From Methylocystis echinoides (lineage in GTDB: Bacteria; Pseudomonadota; Alphaproteobacteria; Rhizobiales; Beijerinckiaceae): a stretch of DNA of 64,000 nt. Below, piece after piece: positions 46,278 to 57,138 of this stretch (its first letter is position 1; every line of letters starts with the position of its first letter). A program made the position numbers and the translations under genes. Location: positions 3,224,501 through 3,288,500 of the forward strand of contig NZ_CP156084.1 in NCBI RefSeq assembly GCF_040687965.1. The letters run 5' to 3'. The notes under the pieces were generated by a model that did no database searches, was not told the origin of the DNA, and saw only the letters and a list, made by a program, of their open reading frames with translations.

Positions 46278-48092
46278 ATGACAGAGACCCAATCCGCCGC
46301 CGCTTCGACCCCCTCTTCCGATTCGCGACGCTTCAGCGCGATTCTCGCGCCGCTGCGCCCGCTGCTGCCCTACGCATTGCGATACAAGCAGACGATCGCG
46401 CTCGCCTTCGCGGCGCTCATCGTCGCGGCGGGGGCGACGTTGACCTTGCCCGCGGCCGTGCGCGGCATGATCGACCATGGCTTCACCGCCGACAGCGCGG
46501 GGACAGTGAACGCCTATTTCGGCGCGATGATCGGCGTCGCCGCGACCCTCGCGCTGGCTTCCGCCACGCGCTACTATTTCGTGATGACGCTCGGCGAGCG
46601 CGTGGTCGCCGACCTGCGCGCCGATCTCTTCAAGCATCTCACCGCGCTCGACGCCGCCTTTTTCGACACGGCCAAGACCGGCGAGCTTTTGTCCCGCCTG
46701 ACCGCCGACACGACGCTGCTGAAATCCGCCTTCGGCTCTTCGGCGTCGGTCGCCTTGCGCAACATTTTCATGTTCATCGGGGCCGTTGTGATGATGTTCG
46801 CGACGAGCCCGAAGCTCGCGGGACTGGCGCTGGCGGCGATCCCGGTGATCGTATTGCCGCTCATTGCTTCGGGACGCAGCGTGCGGCGGCGCTCGAAACA
46901 TGCCCAGGACATGCTCGCCCAGGCGGCCGCCTATGCCGGCGAGAACCTGTCCGCCGTGCGCGCCATGCAGGCCAATGGCGCGCAGGCCTCGACCGTCTCC
47001 CGGTTCCGCCGCGCAGTGGAGACCGCCTATGAGGCCGCGCAGGCGGCGACGCTGATGCGCGCCTTCGTGACGGCGGGCGTCATTCTCGTCGTCTTCACCA
47101 GCATTGTCGCCGTTCTCTGGCTCGGCGCGCAGGACGTGCTCTCCGGGCGTATGAGCGCCGGCCTGCTCTCGCAATTCGTGCTCTACGCCGTGCTCGGCGC
47201 GAGTTCGCTCGGCGAATTGTCCTCGGTGTGGAGCGAAGTGGCCGCCGCCGCCGGCGCCGCGACGCGCATCGCAGAAATTCTCTCGGTGAAGCCGAAGATT
47301 GTCGCGCCGCCTTATCCGACGCCCGCGCCGGCGCGTTGGCGGGGGCAAATATCTTTCGACCATGTCGTCTTTTCCTATCCGACGGCGCCCGATCGCGCGG
47401 CGCTGCGCGACCTCTCGCTCGTCGTCGAGCCCGGCGAGCGCGTGGCGCTCGTGGGCCCATCGGGCGCCGGCAAGTCGACGCTGTTTTCGCTGCTGCTACG
47501 CTTCTACGACGTCGACAGCGGCGCCATCGCGCTCGACGGGGTCGACGTCCGCGCGCTCGATCCGCTCGATCTGCGCGCCGCCATCGCGCTCGCGCCGCAG
47601 GACCCGGTGATTTTCGGCCTGAGCGTCGCGGAAAACATCGCCTATGGCCGCGAGGGCGCGACGCGGGAGGCGATCGTCGCCGCCGCCAAGCGCGCCCAGG
47701 CGCATGCATTCATCGAGGCGCTGCCGCAGGGCTACGACACGCTGCTCGGCGAGCGCGGCGTCACGCTCTCCGGCGGCCAGCGCCAGCGCCTCGCCATCGC
47801 GCGGGCCATTCTCGCCGATGCGCCGGTTCTGCTGCTCGATGAGGCGACCTCCGCGCTCGACGCCGAGAACGAGGCCGCCGTGCAGGCGGCGCTGCACGAC
47901 GTGATGGCCGGCCGCACCAGCATCGTCATCGCGCATCGCCTCGCCACCGTACTCGAGGCCGACCGCATCATCGTGCTCGACGAGGGCCGCATCGTGGAGG
48001 AGGGGACGCACGCGACGCTCAGCGCCGCCGGCGGCCTTTATGCGCGCTTGGCGAAGCTGCAGTTCGACACGGAGCGGGCGGGGGCGGCGTAG
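46278..48092 (+). CDS. ABC exporter, fused permease/ATPase (MsbA/LmrA type)
   Basis: A 604-residue half-transporter. Six membrane helices occupy about residues 30-330. The ATPase follows with Walker A LVGPSGAGKSTLFSLLLRFY (near 391), Q-loop LAPQDPVIFG, signature TLSGGQRQRLAIARAI (near 496), Walker B PVLLLDEATSALD and the H-loop IVIAHRLATV. It works as a homodimer exporting a lipid, drug or polymer; the substrate is unknown. The start ATG 46278 is the only good option. Confidence 0.92.
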   Translation: MTETQSAAASTPSSDSRRFSAILAPLRPLLPYALRYKQTIALAFAALIVAAGATLTLPAAVRGMIDHGFTADSAGTVNAYFGAMIGVAATLALASATRYYFVMTLGERVVADLRADLFKHLTALDAAFFDTAKTGELLSRLTADTTLLKSAFGSSASVALRNIFMFIGAVVMMFATSPKLAGLALAAIPVIVLPLIASGRSVRRRSKHAQDMLAQAAAYAGENLSAVRAMQANGAQASTVSRFRRAVETAYEAAQAATLMRAFVTAGVILVVFTSIVAVLWLGAQDVLSGRMSAGLLSQFVLYAVLGASSLGELSSVWSEVAAAAGAATRIAEILSVKPKIVAPPYPTPAPARWRGQISFDHVVFSYPTAPDRAALRDLSLVVEPGERVALVGPSGAGKSTLFSLLLRFYDVDSGAIALDGVDVRALDPLDLRAAIALAPQDPVIFGLSVAENIAYGREGATREAIVAAAKRAQAHAFIEALPQGYDTLLGERGVTLSGGQRQRLAIARAILADAPVLLLDEATSALDAENEAAVQAALHDVMAGRTSIVIAHRLATVLEADRIIVLDEGRIVEEGTHATLSAAGGLYARLAKLQFDTERAGAA

Positions 48093-48164
48093 CGCCAGAA
48101 GCGCTGGCCCATCCGCGGAAAGCCGTCTACTCTCGCGGGCGGTGCATTTCACCGGAGCGTCGCC

Positions 48165-48590
48165 ATGTCCCAGGAAGCGCGCAACACAGCCATTTTGCAG
48201 GAAGCTTATCGCCTTTGGGCGGACACGAAGGGCGGCAGCGTCGACCACTGGCTGTCGATCATGGCCGACGAGATCGACTTTGGTTCGCTCGCCATGGGCC
48301 GCGTGAGCGCGGTTGAATTCACCAAACAGCGCTATTCTCCCGAAGGCGTCGAGAGCTATCTGCGCGCGCTCACCAACGACTGGGAGATGATCAATTACGT
48401 CGTCGACCACTTTGTCGGCCAGGGGGACCGGGTGGTCATGCTCGGCCGCACGGCCTGGCGCTACAAGGCCAACGGCAGGGCGGTCGATACGCCCAAGGTC
48501 GACGCCTGGCGTTTCAACGCGGACGGCAAGGCCGTCGAGTTCTTCGAATATTACGATACGGCGGCGATGTTCGAAGCGGTGCGGGACTGA
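48165..48590 (+). CDS. SnoaL/NTF2-like protein
   Basis: A 141-residue single-domain protein with the cone-shaped NTF2/SnoaL pattern: N-terminal helices (ILQEAYRLWADTKGGSVDHW), then strands including DRVVMLGRTAWRYKANGRAV and a C-terminal VEFFEYYDTAAMFEAV. This fold serves many small-molecule enzymes and binding proteins, so no specific reaction can be given. It lies 72 bases after the exporter on the same strand. Confidence 0.8.
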   Translation: MSQEARNTAILQEAYRLWADTKGGSVDHWLSIMADEIDFGSLAMGRVSAVEFTKQRYSPEGVESYLRALTNDWEMINYVVDHFVGQGDRVVMLGRTAWRYKANGRAVDTPKVDAWRFNADGKAVEFFEYYDTAAMFEAVRD

Positions 48591-48715
48591 CGCGCGCCAG
48601 CGGGAGCCGAAGCTGAGCGCCGTGCGAAGCGGACGCATCGCCGGCCGCCGCCAAAGATGAGGCGCGCTGCAGGGCGTCGCTTCGCGCCATTTGCCTTTGC
48701 AAGGAATAATGCTAA

Positions 48716-50266
<1,551 letters not shown>

Positions 50267-50279
50267 GCGCTCCGAAGGG

Positions 50280-50309
50280 GCGGGGGCCGTTCGACGCCCC
50301 CGCTATTTT
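50280..50309 (+). terminator. Rho-independent terminator after guaB
   Basis: An 8-bp stem GCGGGGGC/GCCCCCGC with an 8-base loop, followed by TATTTTGTG. It slightly overlaps the 3' end of the converging TadG-like gene. Confidence 0.8.
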
Positions 50310-51874
50310 GTGAGCCCCACAGACGGCATCATGATCCTGCTGTACACTTTGTTTAGCGCGTCTGTGATGGCGGGGCCCTCGCTCGCCTCGAAAAACCATT
50401 CCGGCGACGAGGCGCAGTAGTCCTGCAATGCTTTCCCGTACCAGTCGGTGGGTTCCTGATGGGGTTTCACACTCGTATCGTAATATGTGCTGTAACCCGG
50501 CATGAACTTGATGTAGGGCGTATAAATTACGATGACGACGGGGTCGCCGGGTCGGCGCCTCGTTCCATCCTTCTTGAACCCTGTGCAAGTTAGACTATCG
50601 TATCCAACGGCCTTTACAATATCGTTTCCGTCGTGGGGCTGCGTATAATGTACGACGCCATCTGTTATGATTATCACGTAGTCCTGCGCGGTTCCTTTCG
50701 CCTCGGCGTCACCCGAGCCATTCAGCTTGTAGGCGAGTTTGCCAAGCACATCGCCCATATTGGACTGACCGGTTTCGTTGTCCTCCGCGTCTCCCAGCAC
50801 GATCTTGTCTTTGATCCTGTCGATCACGTTTGGATAATTATCCGTCCGACCCGTGTAATCCAAACTATCCTTATACATTGTCGAAATGCTGAAGCGATAA
50901 ACGTTATTCCAGTCCTTTATCGCATCGTTCACCGCACTATTAATCTTACTCTGACTGAGGCCGGCCTGTGTCGCATTGTTCCTTGCGGCGTCGGCCGCCG
51001 CGGTCTTCATTTGAGAGACCTTTTGATCGACGGCGGAGACGAACGCCAACATCGCATTTCGGATGTAGTCGAGCCGCGTCTGAATGCCTAATGCGCCAGC
51101 GACCGCCACGTTGGCCGTCGTCAATCTCCCGTTTTTTCTGGTCAGGTAGCCGGGGATTTGGACAGGAAGCGTTTCGTCGCCGTCCCTCACGTCGTGGCAC
51201 GCGAAAACGCACCCGCCGGGCGTGTAGAGCGCGAGCCTGTCCCTGTCCGCCTGAGCGCCCCCGACGCTCATGGATTGCGAGACGTCGACAAGGAAATAGA
51301 TGTTCTTGTAATTCTGAGTATACTGGATGCCTGCCGTCGCCTCGACAGTCCCGGAGATCGGAAGGGTCTTGAACCCGAGGACCTTCGTTAAAGAGGCGTC
51401 AACCGCGCCGGAGTATACGCCCCGAGAGACAACGGCGGCGTCGTTCACCGTAGTCGTGATGTCCAGTTTGGCGTCTCTGATTTTCGGGTCGACGCCCGCC
51501 TTGAAGATCGCTTGAGCTTTGGCGTTCGCTTGAGAGATCGCTACGTCGGTCAAAGCCTTCGCGGTCTGCTGCTTGATGTCTATTTCTTGCCATTTCGAAT
51601 ATTGGCTGTTTTTCAAATACAGGTTGTAGGAATACCAGTCGACGCCATCCGCGGCGCTGAGAAAGCCTCTGGCGGCCTGAAGGACGGCTGCGTCGGCCGC
51701 CGACTTCAAATTGCCCTTCACCCGCAGCGCCGAACCATAATCAATCGCCGCGCCGGCGAGGAAAAGCGCCGGCGCCAGCGTCAGGCCGAAGATCACGGCG
51801 ACGACGCCGCGATTGTCCCTCCCGAAGGCGGAGAGCCGCGCAGCGGCCCCGCGCTTGAACTGCCCAAACAACAT
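50303..51874 (-). CDS. TadG-like pilus-assembly protein with vWA domain
   Basis: A 523-residue protein. An Arg-rich start and one membrane helix (GVVAVIFGLTLAPALFLAGA) belong to the Flp pilus-assembly TadE/TadG N-terminal domain (the AIDYGSALRVKGNLKSAADA segment is typical). A von Willebrand A region follows with a MIDAS-type motif NIYFLVDVSQSMSVGG and later VIIITDGVVHY. TadG helps assemble Tad adhesive pili in the envelope. No other tad genes are present here. GC content looks lower than in neighbouring genes. Confidence 0.85.
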   Translation of the reverse strand: MLFGQFKRGAAARLSAFGRDNRGVVAVIFGLTLAPALFLAGAAIDYGSALRVKGNLKSAADAAVLQAARGFLSAADGVDWYSYNLYLKNSQYSKWQEIDIKQQTAKALTDVAISQANAKAQAIFKAGVDPKIRDAKLDITTTVNDAAVVSRGVYSGAVDASLTKVLGFKTLPISGTVEATAGIQYTQNYKNIYFLVDVSQSMSVGGAQADRDRLALYTPGGCVFACHDVRDGDETLPVQIPGYLTRKNGRLTTANVAVAGALGIQTRLDYIRNAMLAFVSAVDQKVSQMKTAAADAARNNATQAGLSQSKINSAVNDAIKDWNNVYRFSISTMYKDSLDYTGRTDNYPNVIDRIKDKIVLGDAEDNETGQSNMGDVLGKLAYKLNGSGDAEAKGTAQDYVIIITDGVVHYTQPHDGNDIVKAVGYDSLTCTGFKKDGTRRRPGDPVVIVIYTPYIKFMPGYSTYYDTSVKPHQEPTDWYGKALQDYCASSPEWFFEASEGPAITDALNKVYSRIMMPSVGLTK

Positions 51875-52161
51875 TGCGCGCCCCTTTTTCCCTGTGTCGA
51901 TCGAGCGAGGACAAAGGCGACTATGGCTGCCGAAGGCTTGACAGAAGCTTTACAGTAAGGCCCGTTTCTTAAGGCGACGCCGAAGGTCGGCAGATCTTTG
52001 CGCAGGCGCGCTTCCATGCCTGTCGCCGCTCCGACGCGCGTCGCCCTTTCGGGCGAGGGCTTCCGCCGGGTCGGGGGTTGTGGTAGCGCAGGACGCAAGC
52101 TTCGCGCGCCTCGGGGGCGGCGGGGCGCAGCTACAAAGAAGAGCTGTAGGGGAGAGAAGAA

Positions 52162-53199
52162 ATGTCCGGACTTCGGATTGTCGCCACTGGCGCGTTGCTG
52201 CTGTTTCCCGTTCTCGCGCAGGCGGACGACTTGCGCGCCGACGCCGCCGCCGTCTTCAAGCCTATCGATCCGGCGAGCATCAACACGGTGGTGAAGAACA
52301 ACGCCATCACCCCGGCGAAGATCGAACTCGGCCACAAGCTGTTCTTCGATCCGCGCCTCTCGAAGAGCCAGATCATCAGCTGCAACAGCTGCCATAACCT
52401 CGGCACGGGCGGCGTCGACGCCGGCCCGACGTCGATCGGGCATGGCTGGGCCAAGGGTCCGCGCCGCGCGCCGACGGTGCTCAACGCCGTCTTCAACGTC
52501 GCCCAGTTTTGGGACGGCCGCGCCACCGACCTCAAGGCGCAGGCCAAGGGTCCGGTGCAAGCCGACGTCGAGATGAACAACACCCCGGCGGCGGTCGAGG
52601 CGACGCTCAAGAGCATGCCGGGCTATGTGGCGGAGTTCAAGGCCGCCTTCCCGAGCGACGCCAATCCCGTCACCTTCGACAATATGGCCAACGCCATCGA
52701 GGCCTTCGAAGCCACGCTGACGACGCCCAACTCCAAATTCGACAAGTTCCTCGCAGGCGACGCCGCCGCCCTGAACGACACGGAGAAGAAGGGCCTGCGC
52801 CTGTTCATGGACAAGGGCTGCAGCGGCTGTCACAGCGGCGTGAACGTCGGCGGCAACGGCTACTTCCCGTTCGGCGTCGCGCAGAAGCCGGACGCCGCCA
52901 TTCTTCCGGTCGCCGACCGCGGCCGCGCCAAGGTCACCAACAATGACGCCGACGCCTTCGTGTTCCGTTCGGCTCCGCTCCGCAACGTTGCGCTGCGCGC
53001 GCCTTATTTCCACAGCGGCGCGGTGTGGACGCTCGAAGAGGCGGTCAATGTGATGGCGAAGGATCAGCTCGGCGCGACCCTGACGCCGGACGAGAACGCG
53101 GCCATCGTCGCCTTCCTGGGGTCGCTCTCGGGCGATCAGCCGAAGGTGACCTATCCGATCCTGCCGGCCCGCACCAAGGACACGCCTCGGCCGCAATAG
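52162..53199 (+). CDS. Di-heme cytochrome c peroxidase (MauG/CcpA family)
   Basis: A 345-residue periplasmic protein with a signal peptide (about 1-20, ending AQA) and two heme c sites, C74-N-S-C77-H78 and C220-S-G-C223-H224, each starting one of two domains. LGHKLFFDPRLSKSQIISC and QFWDGRATDLKAQAKGPVQ are strong family markers, and LRNVALRAPYFHSG follows in the C-terminal domain. It probably reduces hydrogen peroxide using c-type cytochromes; a MauG-like role is possible but no mau genes are seen. A terminator follows. Confidence 0.92.
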   Translation: MSGLRIVATGALLLFPVLAQADDLRADAAAVFKPIDPASINTVVKNNAITPAKIELGHKLFFDPRLSKSQIISCNSCHNLGTGGVDAGPTSIGHGWAKGPRRAPTVLNAVFNVAQFWDGRATDLKAQAKGPVQADVEMNNTPAAVEATLKSMPGYVAEFKAAFPSDANPVTFDNMANAIEAFEATLTTPNSKFDKFLAGDAAALNDTEKKGLRLFMDKGCSGCHSGVNVGGNGYFPFGVAQKPDAAILPVADRGRAKVTNNDADAFVFRSAPLRNVALRAPYFHSGAVWTLEEAVNVMAKDQLGATLTPDENAAIVAFLGSLSGDQPKVTYPILPARTKDTPRPQ

Positions 53200-53210
53200 C
53201 CATCACGAAC

Positions 53211-53246
53211 AAAGGGGCGGGTCTGGTAGGCTCGCCCTTTTCTTTT
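53211..53246 (+). terminator. Rho-independent terminator after the cytochrome c peroxidase
   Basis: GGGCGGGTC/GGCTCGCCC stem (9 bp with two G-U pairs, 5-base loop) followed by TTTTCTTTT. Confidence 0.75.
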
Positions 53247-53308
53247 GTCGCAAAAGCGCAGTCTTCGCCTGCTACGGGGCGCGTCTCGACGTGGCGGGTA
53301 GGAGGGTC

Positions 53309-54694
53309 ATGACGAAAGCATTCTCGCGGCTGCTCCTGATCATTTGCCTGCTGGGCGCGTCGGCGACGGCGCAAGCGGGCGACGCAGCTTCCGACAACCC
53401 TTTCGAGCGGATCGGGCACATCGTCGTCATCGTCGTGGAGAATCGCAGCTTCGACCACGTCTTTGGCCTCTTTCCCGGCGCCGAGGGGCTCGAGGGCGCC
53501 CGTCGCGCCAATCCTCAGATCGACCGGGACGGCCGTCCGCTTCCCTATCTTCCAGGCCTGGACACGCAGCAGGCCAACGCCCCCTTTCTGCTGGAAGGTC
53601 CGCTCGCCGGGCCGGAAAAAATCGATCCGATCCACCAGTTCTACGTCGAACAGGAGCAGATCAACGGCGGCCGAATGGATCGCTTCGTAGAGGCCTCCAA
53701 CGCTGGCGGGCTCGTGATGGGCTATCGTGACGCCAGAGGCTCACGGCAATGGCGCCTCGCCCAGGACTTCACGCTGGCCGACCATTTCTTCCACCCTGCG
53801 TTCGGGGGCTCGCTGCTCAATCATTTTTTCCTCGTCTGCGCCTGCGCGCCGCTCTATCCCAACGCGCCAGACAAGCTCGTTGCGCAGCTTGATGGAGAGG
53901 GGCGCCTCGCCCGAAAGCAGACGTCGCCGAAGAGCGCGCTGGACGGCGTTCCGCACTGGCGCAACGTCGGCAAGGTCACGCCGGACGGTTTCGCGGTCGG
54001 CACCTTCCTGCCCTTCGCGCCGCTCGCGGGCGATCAGGCGGAGGGCGAAGTCCTGCCGGCGCAAACCGCGCTGACCATCGGGGACAGGCTGAGCGAGAAG
54101 GGAATCAGCTGGGCCTGGTACGCCGGCGGCTGGGCCGACGTCGTGTCGGGGCGCAGCAAGCCGTATTCGGGTTCCGACAACTTTCAAATTCACCACCAGC
54201 CGTTCATTTATTTCCAGAATTTCGGCCCGGGGACGCGGGCGCGCGCCGAACATCTCAAGGACGAGGCGGATTTCCTGGAGGACGCCCGAAAAGGGACGCT
54301 GCCGCCGGTGTCATTCTACAAGCCGGTGGGCCGCTACAACGAACATCCGGCCTATGCGGCTTTCGACGCGGGCGACGCGCATCTGGGCGAAATCGTTGAC
54401 CAGCTCCGGGCCAGCCCGAACTGGAGCGATATGCTGATCGTCGTGGTCGCGGACGAGAATGGGGGGTTCTGGGACCACGTCGCCCCGCCGCGAATCGATC
54501 GTTTCGGGCCTGGGACGCGCGTTCCTGGGCTCCTGATTTCTCCCTTTGCGCGCAAGGGCTTCGTGGACAAGACCGTCTATGACGGAACCTCGATCCTGCG
54601 CACCATCGAGGTCCGCTTCGGCCTGGCGCCGCTCACGGCGAGAGACGCGGCGGCGGCGGATTTTCGCAACGCGCTCGAACCGCTCGGCCAATAA
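53309..54694 (+). CDS. Secreted phosphoesterase (phospholipase C/acid phosphatase AcpA family)
   Basis: A 461-residue exported enzyme with a signal peptide (about 1-23, ending AQA). The phosphoesterase-family motifs are IVVIVVENRSFDHVFGLFPG (nucleophile/metal region) and VVVADENGGFWDHVAPPRID (metal-binding Asp/His). It probably cleaves phosphate esters in the periplasm or outside; phospholipid or monoester substrates cannot be told apart. The start ATG 53309 sits close behind GGAGG; GTG 53291 is an alternative. It ends 577 bases before pmoC. Confidence 0.85.
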   Translation: MTKAFSRLLLIICLLGASATAQAGDAASDNPFERIGHIVVIVVENRSFDHVFGLFPGAEGLEGARRANPQIDRDGRPLPYLPGLDTQQANAPFLLEGPLAGPEKIDPIHQFYVEQEQINGGRMDRFVEASNAGGLVMGYRDARGSRQWRLAQDFTLADHFFHPAFGGSLLNHFFLVCACAPLYPNAPDKLVAQLDGEGRLARKQTSPKSALDGVPHWRNVGKVTPDGFAVGTFLPFAPLAGDQAEGEVLPAQTALTIGDRLSEKGISWAWYAGGWADVVSGRSKPYSGSDNFQIHHQPFIYFQNFGPGTRARAEHLKDEADFLEDARKGTLPPVSFYKPVGRYNEHPAYAAFDAGDAHLGEIVDQLRASPNWSDMLIVVVADENGGFWDHVAPPRIDRFGPGTRVPGLLISPFARKGFVDKTVYDGTSILRTIEVRFGLAPLTARDAAAADFRNALEPLGQ

Positions 54695-55271
54695 AGTCAT
54701 TGACAGATCGCCGCAGTCCTGTCGGCGGGGCGGCTGCACGTGGCGCCACATATTTGGCGCCCGCTCGCCCATTCTGGGTCCAATGACAGATAAAATCAGG
54801 GAAATCAGCAAGTTCGCAGAGAGTCGCCGTCTTCCGCAGGCGCCGCTTAACCTACCCGTTAAGACAGTTTATAACCAACCCACTGGGGTTGTTATTACTA
54901 TTCGATAGACAGCATTTTGCTATACCAAGGGATATTGTCATTATGCTGGTGAGGGGGAATGGTTGGGCCACGCTAAACGGGGTTTTCTGGGCTGTTCCCT
55001 TAGGGTGGCCTAGTGGGCTTTGTTTAGGCGGCGACGTCGGTGTTCGTCCGATAACAACAAGCGGCAGGATTGGATGTTCGGTCTTTCGGGAAATTTTTCT
55101 GAAGGCTGCATGTCCGATGGCCGCGTCAAGAAAGGGCGGTATGGCGTGGGGCGACCTTTAGGGGGCCCTGCCTAACGTTTTAAGACAAACGAGGACGAAG
55201 CAGCTCTGTTCTGGGAGGCGGAGCGATACCGGTCACGCGCATATCCCTGGGAGCACATAGGAGGAGTTAAT
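54695..55271 (+). promoter_or_regulatory. Long untranslated region upstream of pmoC
   Basis: 577 bases without a credible gene; a 90-residue frame at 54889-55161 has no ribosome-binding site and no recognisable content. The stretch 54850-54960 is distinctly AT-rich and contains an imperfect inverted repeat AACCAACCC-ACT-GGGGTTGTT, so the pmo promoter probably lies there and the mRNA leader would be around 300 bases. I could not assign -35/-10 boxes. GGAGG lies just before the pmoC ATG. Confidence 0.5.
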
Positions 55272-56039
55272 ATGGCTTCGACGACGAGCGCAGCTGCTGG
55301 CGCAGCTGCTGAGGTACAAATAGTCGATCTTCGCGGAATGTGGATCGGCCTTGCGGTCCTCAACATCTTCTATCTGATCGTGCGCATTTACGAGCAGGTC
55401 TACGGCTGGCGCGCTGGCCTGGATTCGTTCGCGCCGGAGTTCCAGACCTACTGGATGTCGATCCTTTGGACCGAGATCCCGCTGGAGCTGGTCTCTGGTC
55501 TGGGCCTTGCGGGCTATCTCTGGAAGACCCGCGACCGCAACGTCGACGCGGTGACGCCGCGCGAAGAGATGCGCCGCCTGGTGGTTCTGGTTCAGTGGCT
55601 TGTCGTTTACGGCATCGCCATTTACTGGGGCGCGTCGTTCTTCACGGAGCAGGACGGCACCTGGCACATGACGGTGATTCGCGACACGGACTTCACGCCG
55701 TCGCACATCATCGAGTTCTACATGAGCTATCCGATCTATTCGGTGATCGCGGTTGGCGCGTTCTTCTATGCGAAGACCCGCATTCCGTATTTTGCTCATG
55801 GCTACTCGCTGGCGTTCCTGATCGTCGCCATCGGCCCGTTCATGATCATCCCGAACGTTGGCCTGAACGAGTGGGGCCACACCTTCTGGTTCATGGAAGA
55901 GCTGTTCGTCGCTCCGCTGCACTGGGGCTTCGTGTTCTTCGGCTGGATGGCCCTGGGCGTCTTCGGCGTCGTGCTGCAGATCCTGATGCGCATTCATGCG
56001 CTGATCGGCAAGGAAGGCGTCGCCCTCCTGACCGAGTAA
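55272..56039 (+). CDS. pmoC: Particulate methane monooxygenase subunit C
   Basis: Integral membrane subunit of the copper enzyme that oxidises methane to methanol. The 255-residue protein has about six membrane helices. The conserved metal ligands are present as D128, H132 and H145 in EQDGTWHMTVIRDTDFTPSH, corresponding to Asp156/His160/His173 of Methylococcus PmoC. The start ATG 55272 follows GGAGGAGTTA. It is the first gene of pmoCAB, the order found in all methanotroph operons. High similarity to type II methanotroph PmoC is inferred from recall. Confidence 0.98.
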   Translation: MASTTSAAAGAAAEVQIVDLRGMWIGLAVLNIFYLIVRIYEQVYGWRAGLDSFAPEFQTYWMSILWTEIPLELVSGLGLAGYLWKTRDRNVDAVTPREEMRRLVVLVQWLVVYGIAIYWGASFFTEQDGTWHMTVIRDTDFTPSHIIEFYMSYPIYSVIAVGAFFYAKTRIPYFAHGYSLAFLIVAIGPFMIIPNVGLNEWGHTFWFMEELFVAPLHWGFVFFGWMALGVFGVVLQILMRIHALIGKEGVALLTE

Positions 56040-56370
56040 TCGGACAAAGGCCGCCCGCGCCCGGTTGGCGCGGGCGGACGGTTCCGGCGGGATTTTCGCT
56101 TACACCACTGACACGAGAAGGCTTTTGATCTGCCGTGACTTTCGGCGGGGGCTGGTTTTTCGTGTCGCGGCTCGGGGGGTTCGCCCCCGGCTCGGGAAGG
56201 GGAAGGTTTCGCGGCGCACGTTTCGCGTTGCGCAAAAGAAAACCGAACGCGGGCGTTTCGAGAGGGCGCATCGGGTTTGGACGCGGGTCCGGGGCTTTCG
56301 TTCCGTCCTGCGGCAAAAAGAAAGCTCGGAGCCCACGATGGCTTTCCGAGAAACACCAAGGAGAAGAGTG
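56040..56370 (+). other. 331-base pmoC-pmoA spacer with a strong hairpin
   Basis: No gene seen. At 56051-56077 an 11-bp perfect stem CCGCCCGCGCC/GGCGCGGGCGG with a 5-base loop starts 11 bases after the pmoC stop codon. There is no T-run, so it looks like an RNA processing or stabilising element, not a full terminator. The rest is G-rich with no clear promoter; the pmoA ribosome-binding site AAGGAGAAGAGTG ends it. Confidence 0.65.
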
Positions 56371-57129
56371 ATGTCACAATCGAAAAGCGGGGGGGCGGTC
56401 GGTCCGTTCAACTCCGTCGCCGAGGCGGCGGGTTGCGTTCAGACGACGGACTGGATGCTTCTTGTGTTGCTGTTTTTCGCCGTTCTGGGCGGCTATCACG
56501 TCCACTTCATGCTGACGGCGGGCGACTGGGACTTCTGGGTTGACTGGAAGGATCGTCGTATGTGGCCGACGGTCGTGCCGATTCTGGGCGTGACCTTCTG
56601 CGCGGCGTCGCAGGCTTTCTGGTGGGTGAACTTCCGTCTGCCGTTCGGCGCGGTGTTCGCGGCTCTCGGCCTCCTGATTGGCGAGTGGATCAACCGCTAC
56701 GTCAACTTCTGGGGCTGGACCTACTTCCCGATCAGCCTTGTGTTCCCGTCCGCTCTGATCGTTCCGGCGATCTGGCTCGACGTGATCCTGCTTCTGTCGG
56801 GCTCCTATGTGATCACGGCGGTTGTCGGTTCGCTGGGCTGGGGTCTGCTGTTCTACCCGAACAACTGGCCGGCGATCGCCGCCTTCCACCAGGCGACCGA
56901 GCAGCATGGTCAGCTGATGACCCTCGCCGACCTGATCGGCCTCCACTACGTCCGCACGTCGATGCCGGAATACATCCGCATGGTCGAGCGCGGCACGCTG
57001 CGCACGTTCGGTAAGGACGTTGTGCCGGTTGCGGCGTTCTTCTCGGGCTTCGTCTCGATGATGGTGTATTTCCTGTGGTGGTTCATGGGTCGCTGGTATT
57101 CCACGACCAAGGTCATCGACTCCATCTAA
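56371..57129 (+). CDS. pmoA: Particulate methane monooxygenase subunit A
   Basis: The 252-residue membrane subunit used as the standard methanotroph marker. It begins MSQSKSGGAVGPFNSVAEAA and contains the conserved GDWDFWVDWKDRRMWPTVVP, PFGAVFAALGLLIGEWINRY and FPISLVFPSALIVPAIWLDV stretches, including the region targeted in pmoA surveys. The sequence is of the alphaproteobacterial (type II, pMMO1-like) kind. The start ATG 56371 has AAGGAG upstream. Confidence 0.98.
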   Translation: MSQSKSGGAVGPFNSVAEAAGCVQTTDWMLLVLLFFAVLGGYHVHFMLTAGDWDFWVDWKDRRMWPTVVPILGVTFCAASQAFWWVNFRLPFGAVFAALGLLIGEWINRYVNFWGWTYFPISLVFPSALIVPAIWLDVILLLSGSYVITAVVGSLGWGLLFYPNNWPAIAAFHQATEQHGQLMTLADLIGLHYVRTSMPEYIRMVERGTLRTFGKDVVPVAAFFSGFVSMMVYFLWWFMGRWYSTTKVIDSI

Positions 57130-57138
57130 TGCGGGCTG

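Noticed and set aside
54889-55161. 90-residue frame upstream of pmoC
   Set aside because: No ribosome-binding site, no family match, and it lies in the likely leader of pmoC.
56065-56370. In-frame upstream extension of pmoA
   Set aside because: It encodes Arg-rich sequence absent from PmoA; the conserved start MSQSKSGG with AAGGAG upstream is at 56371.
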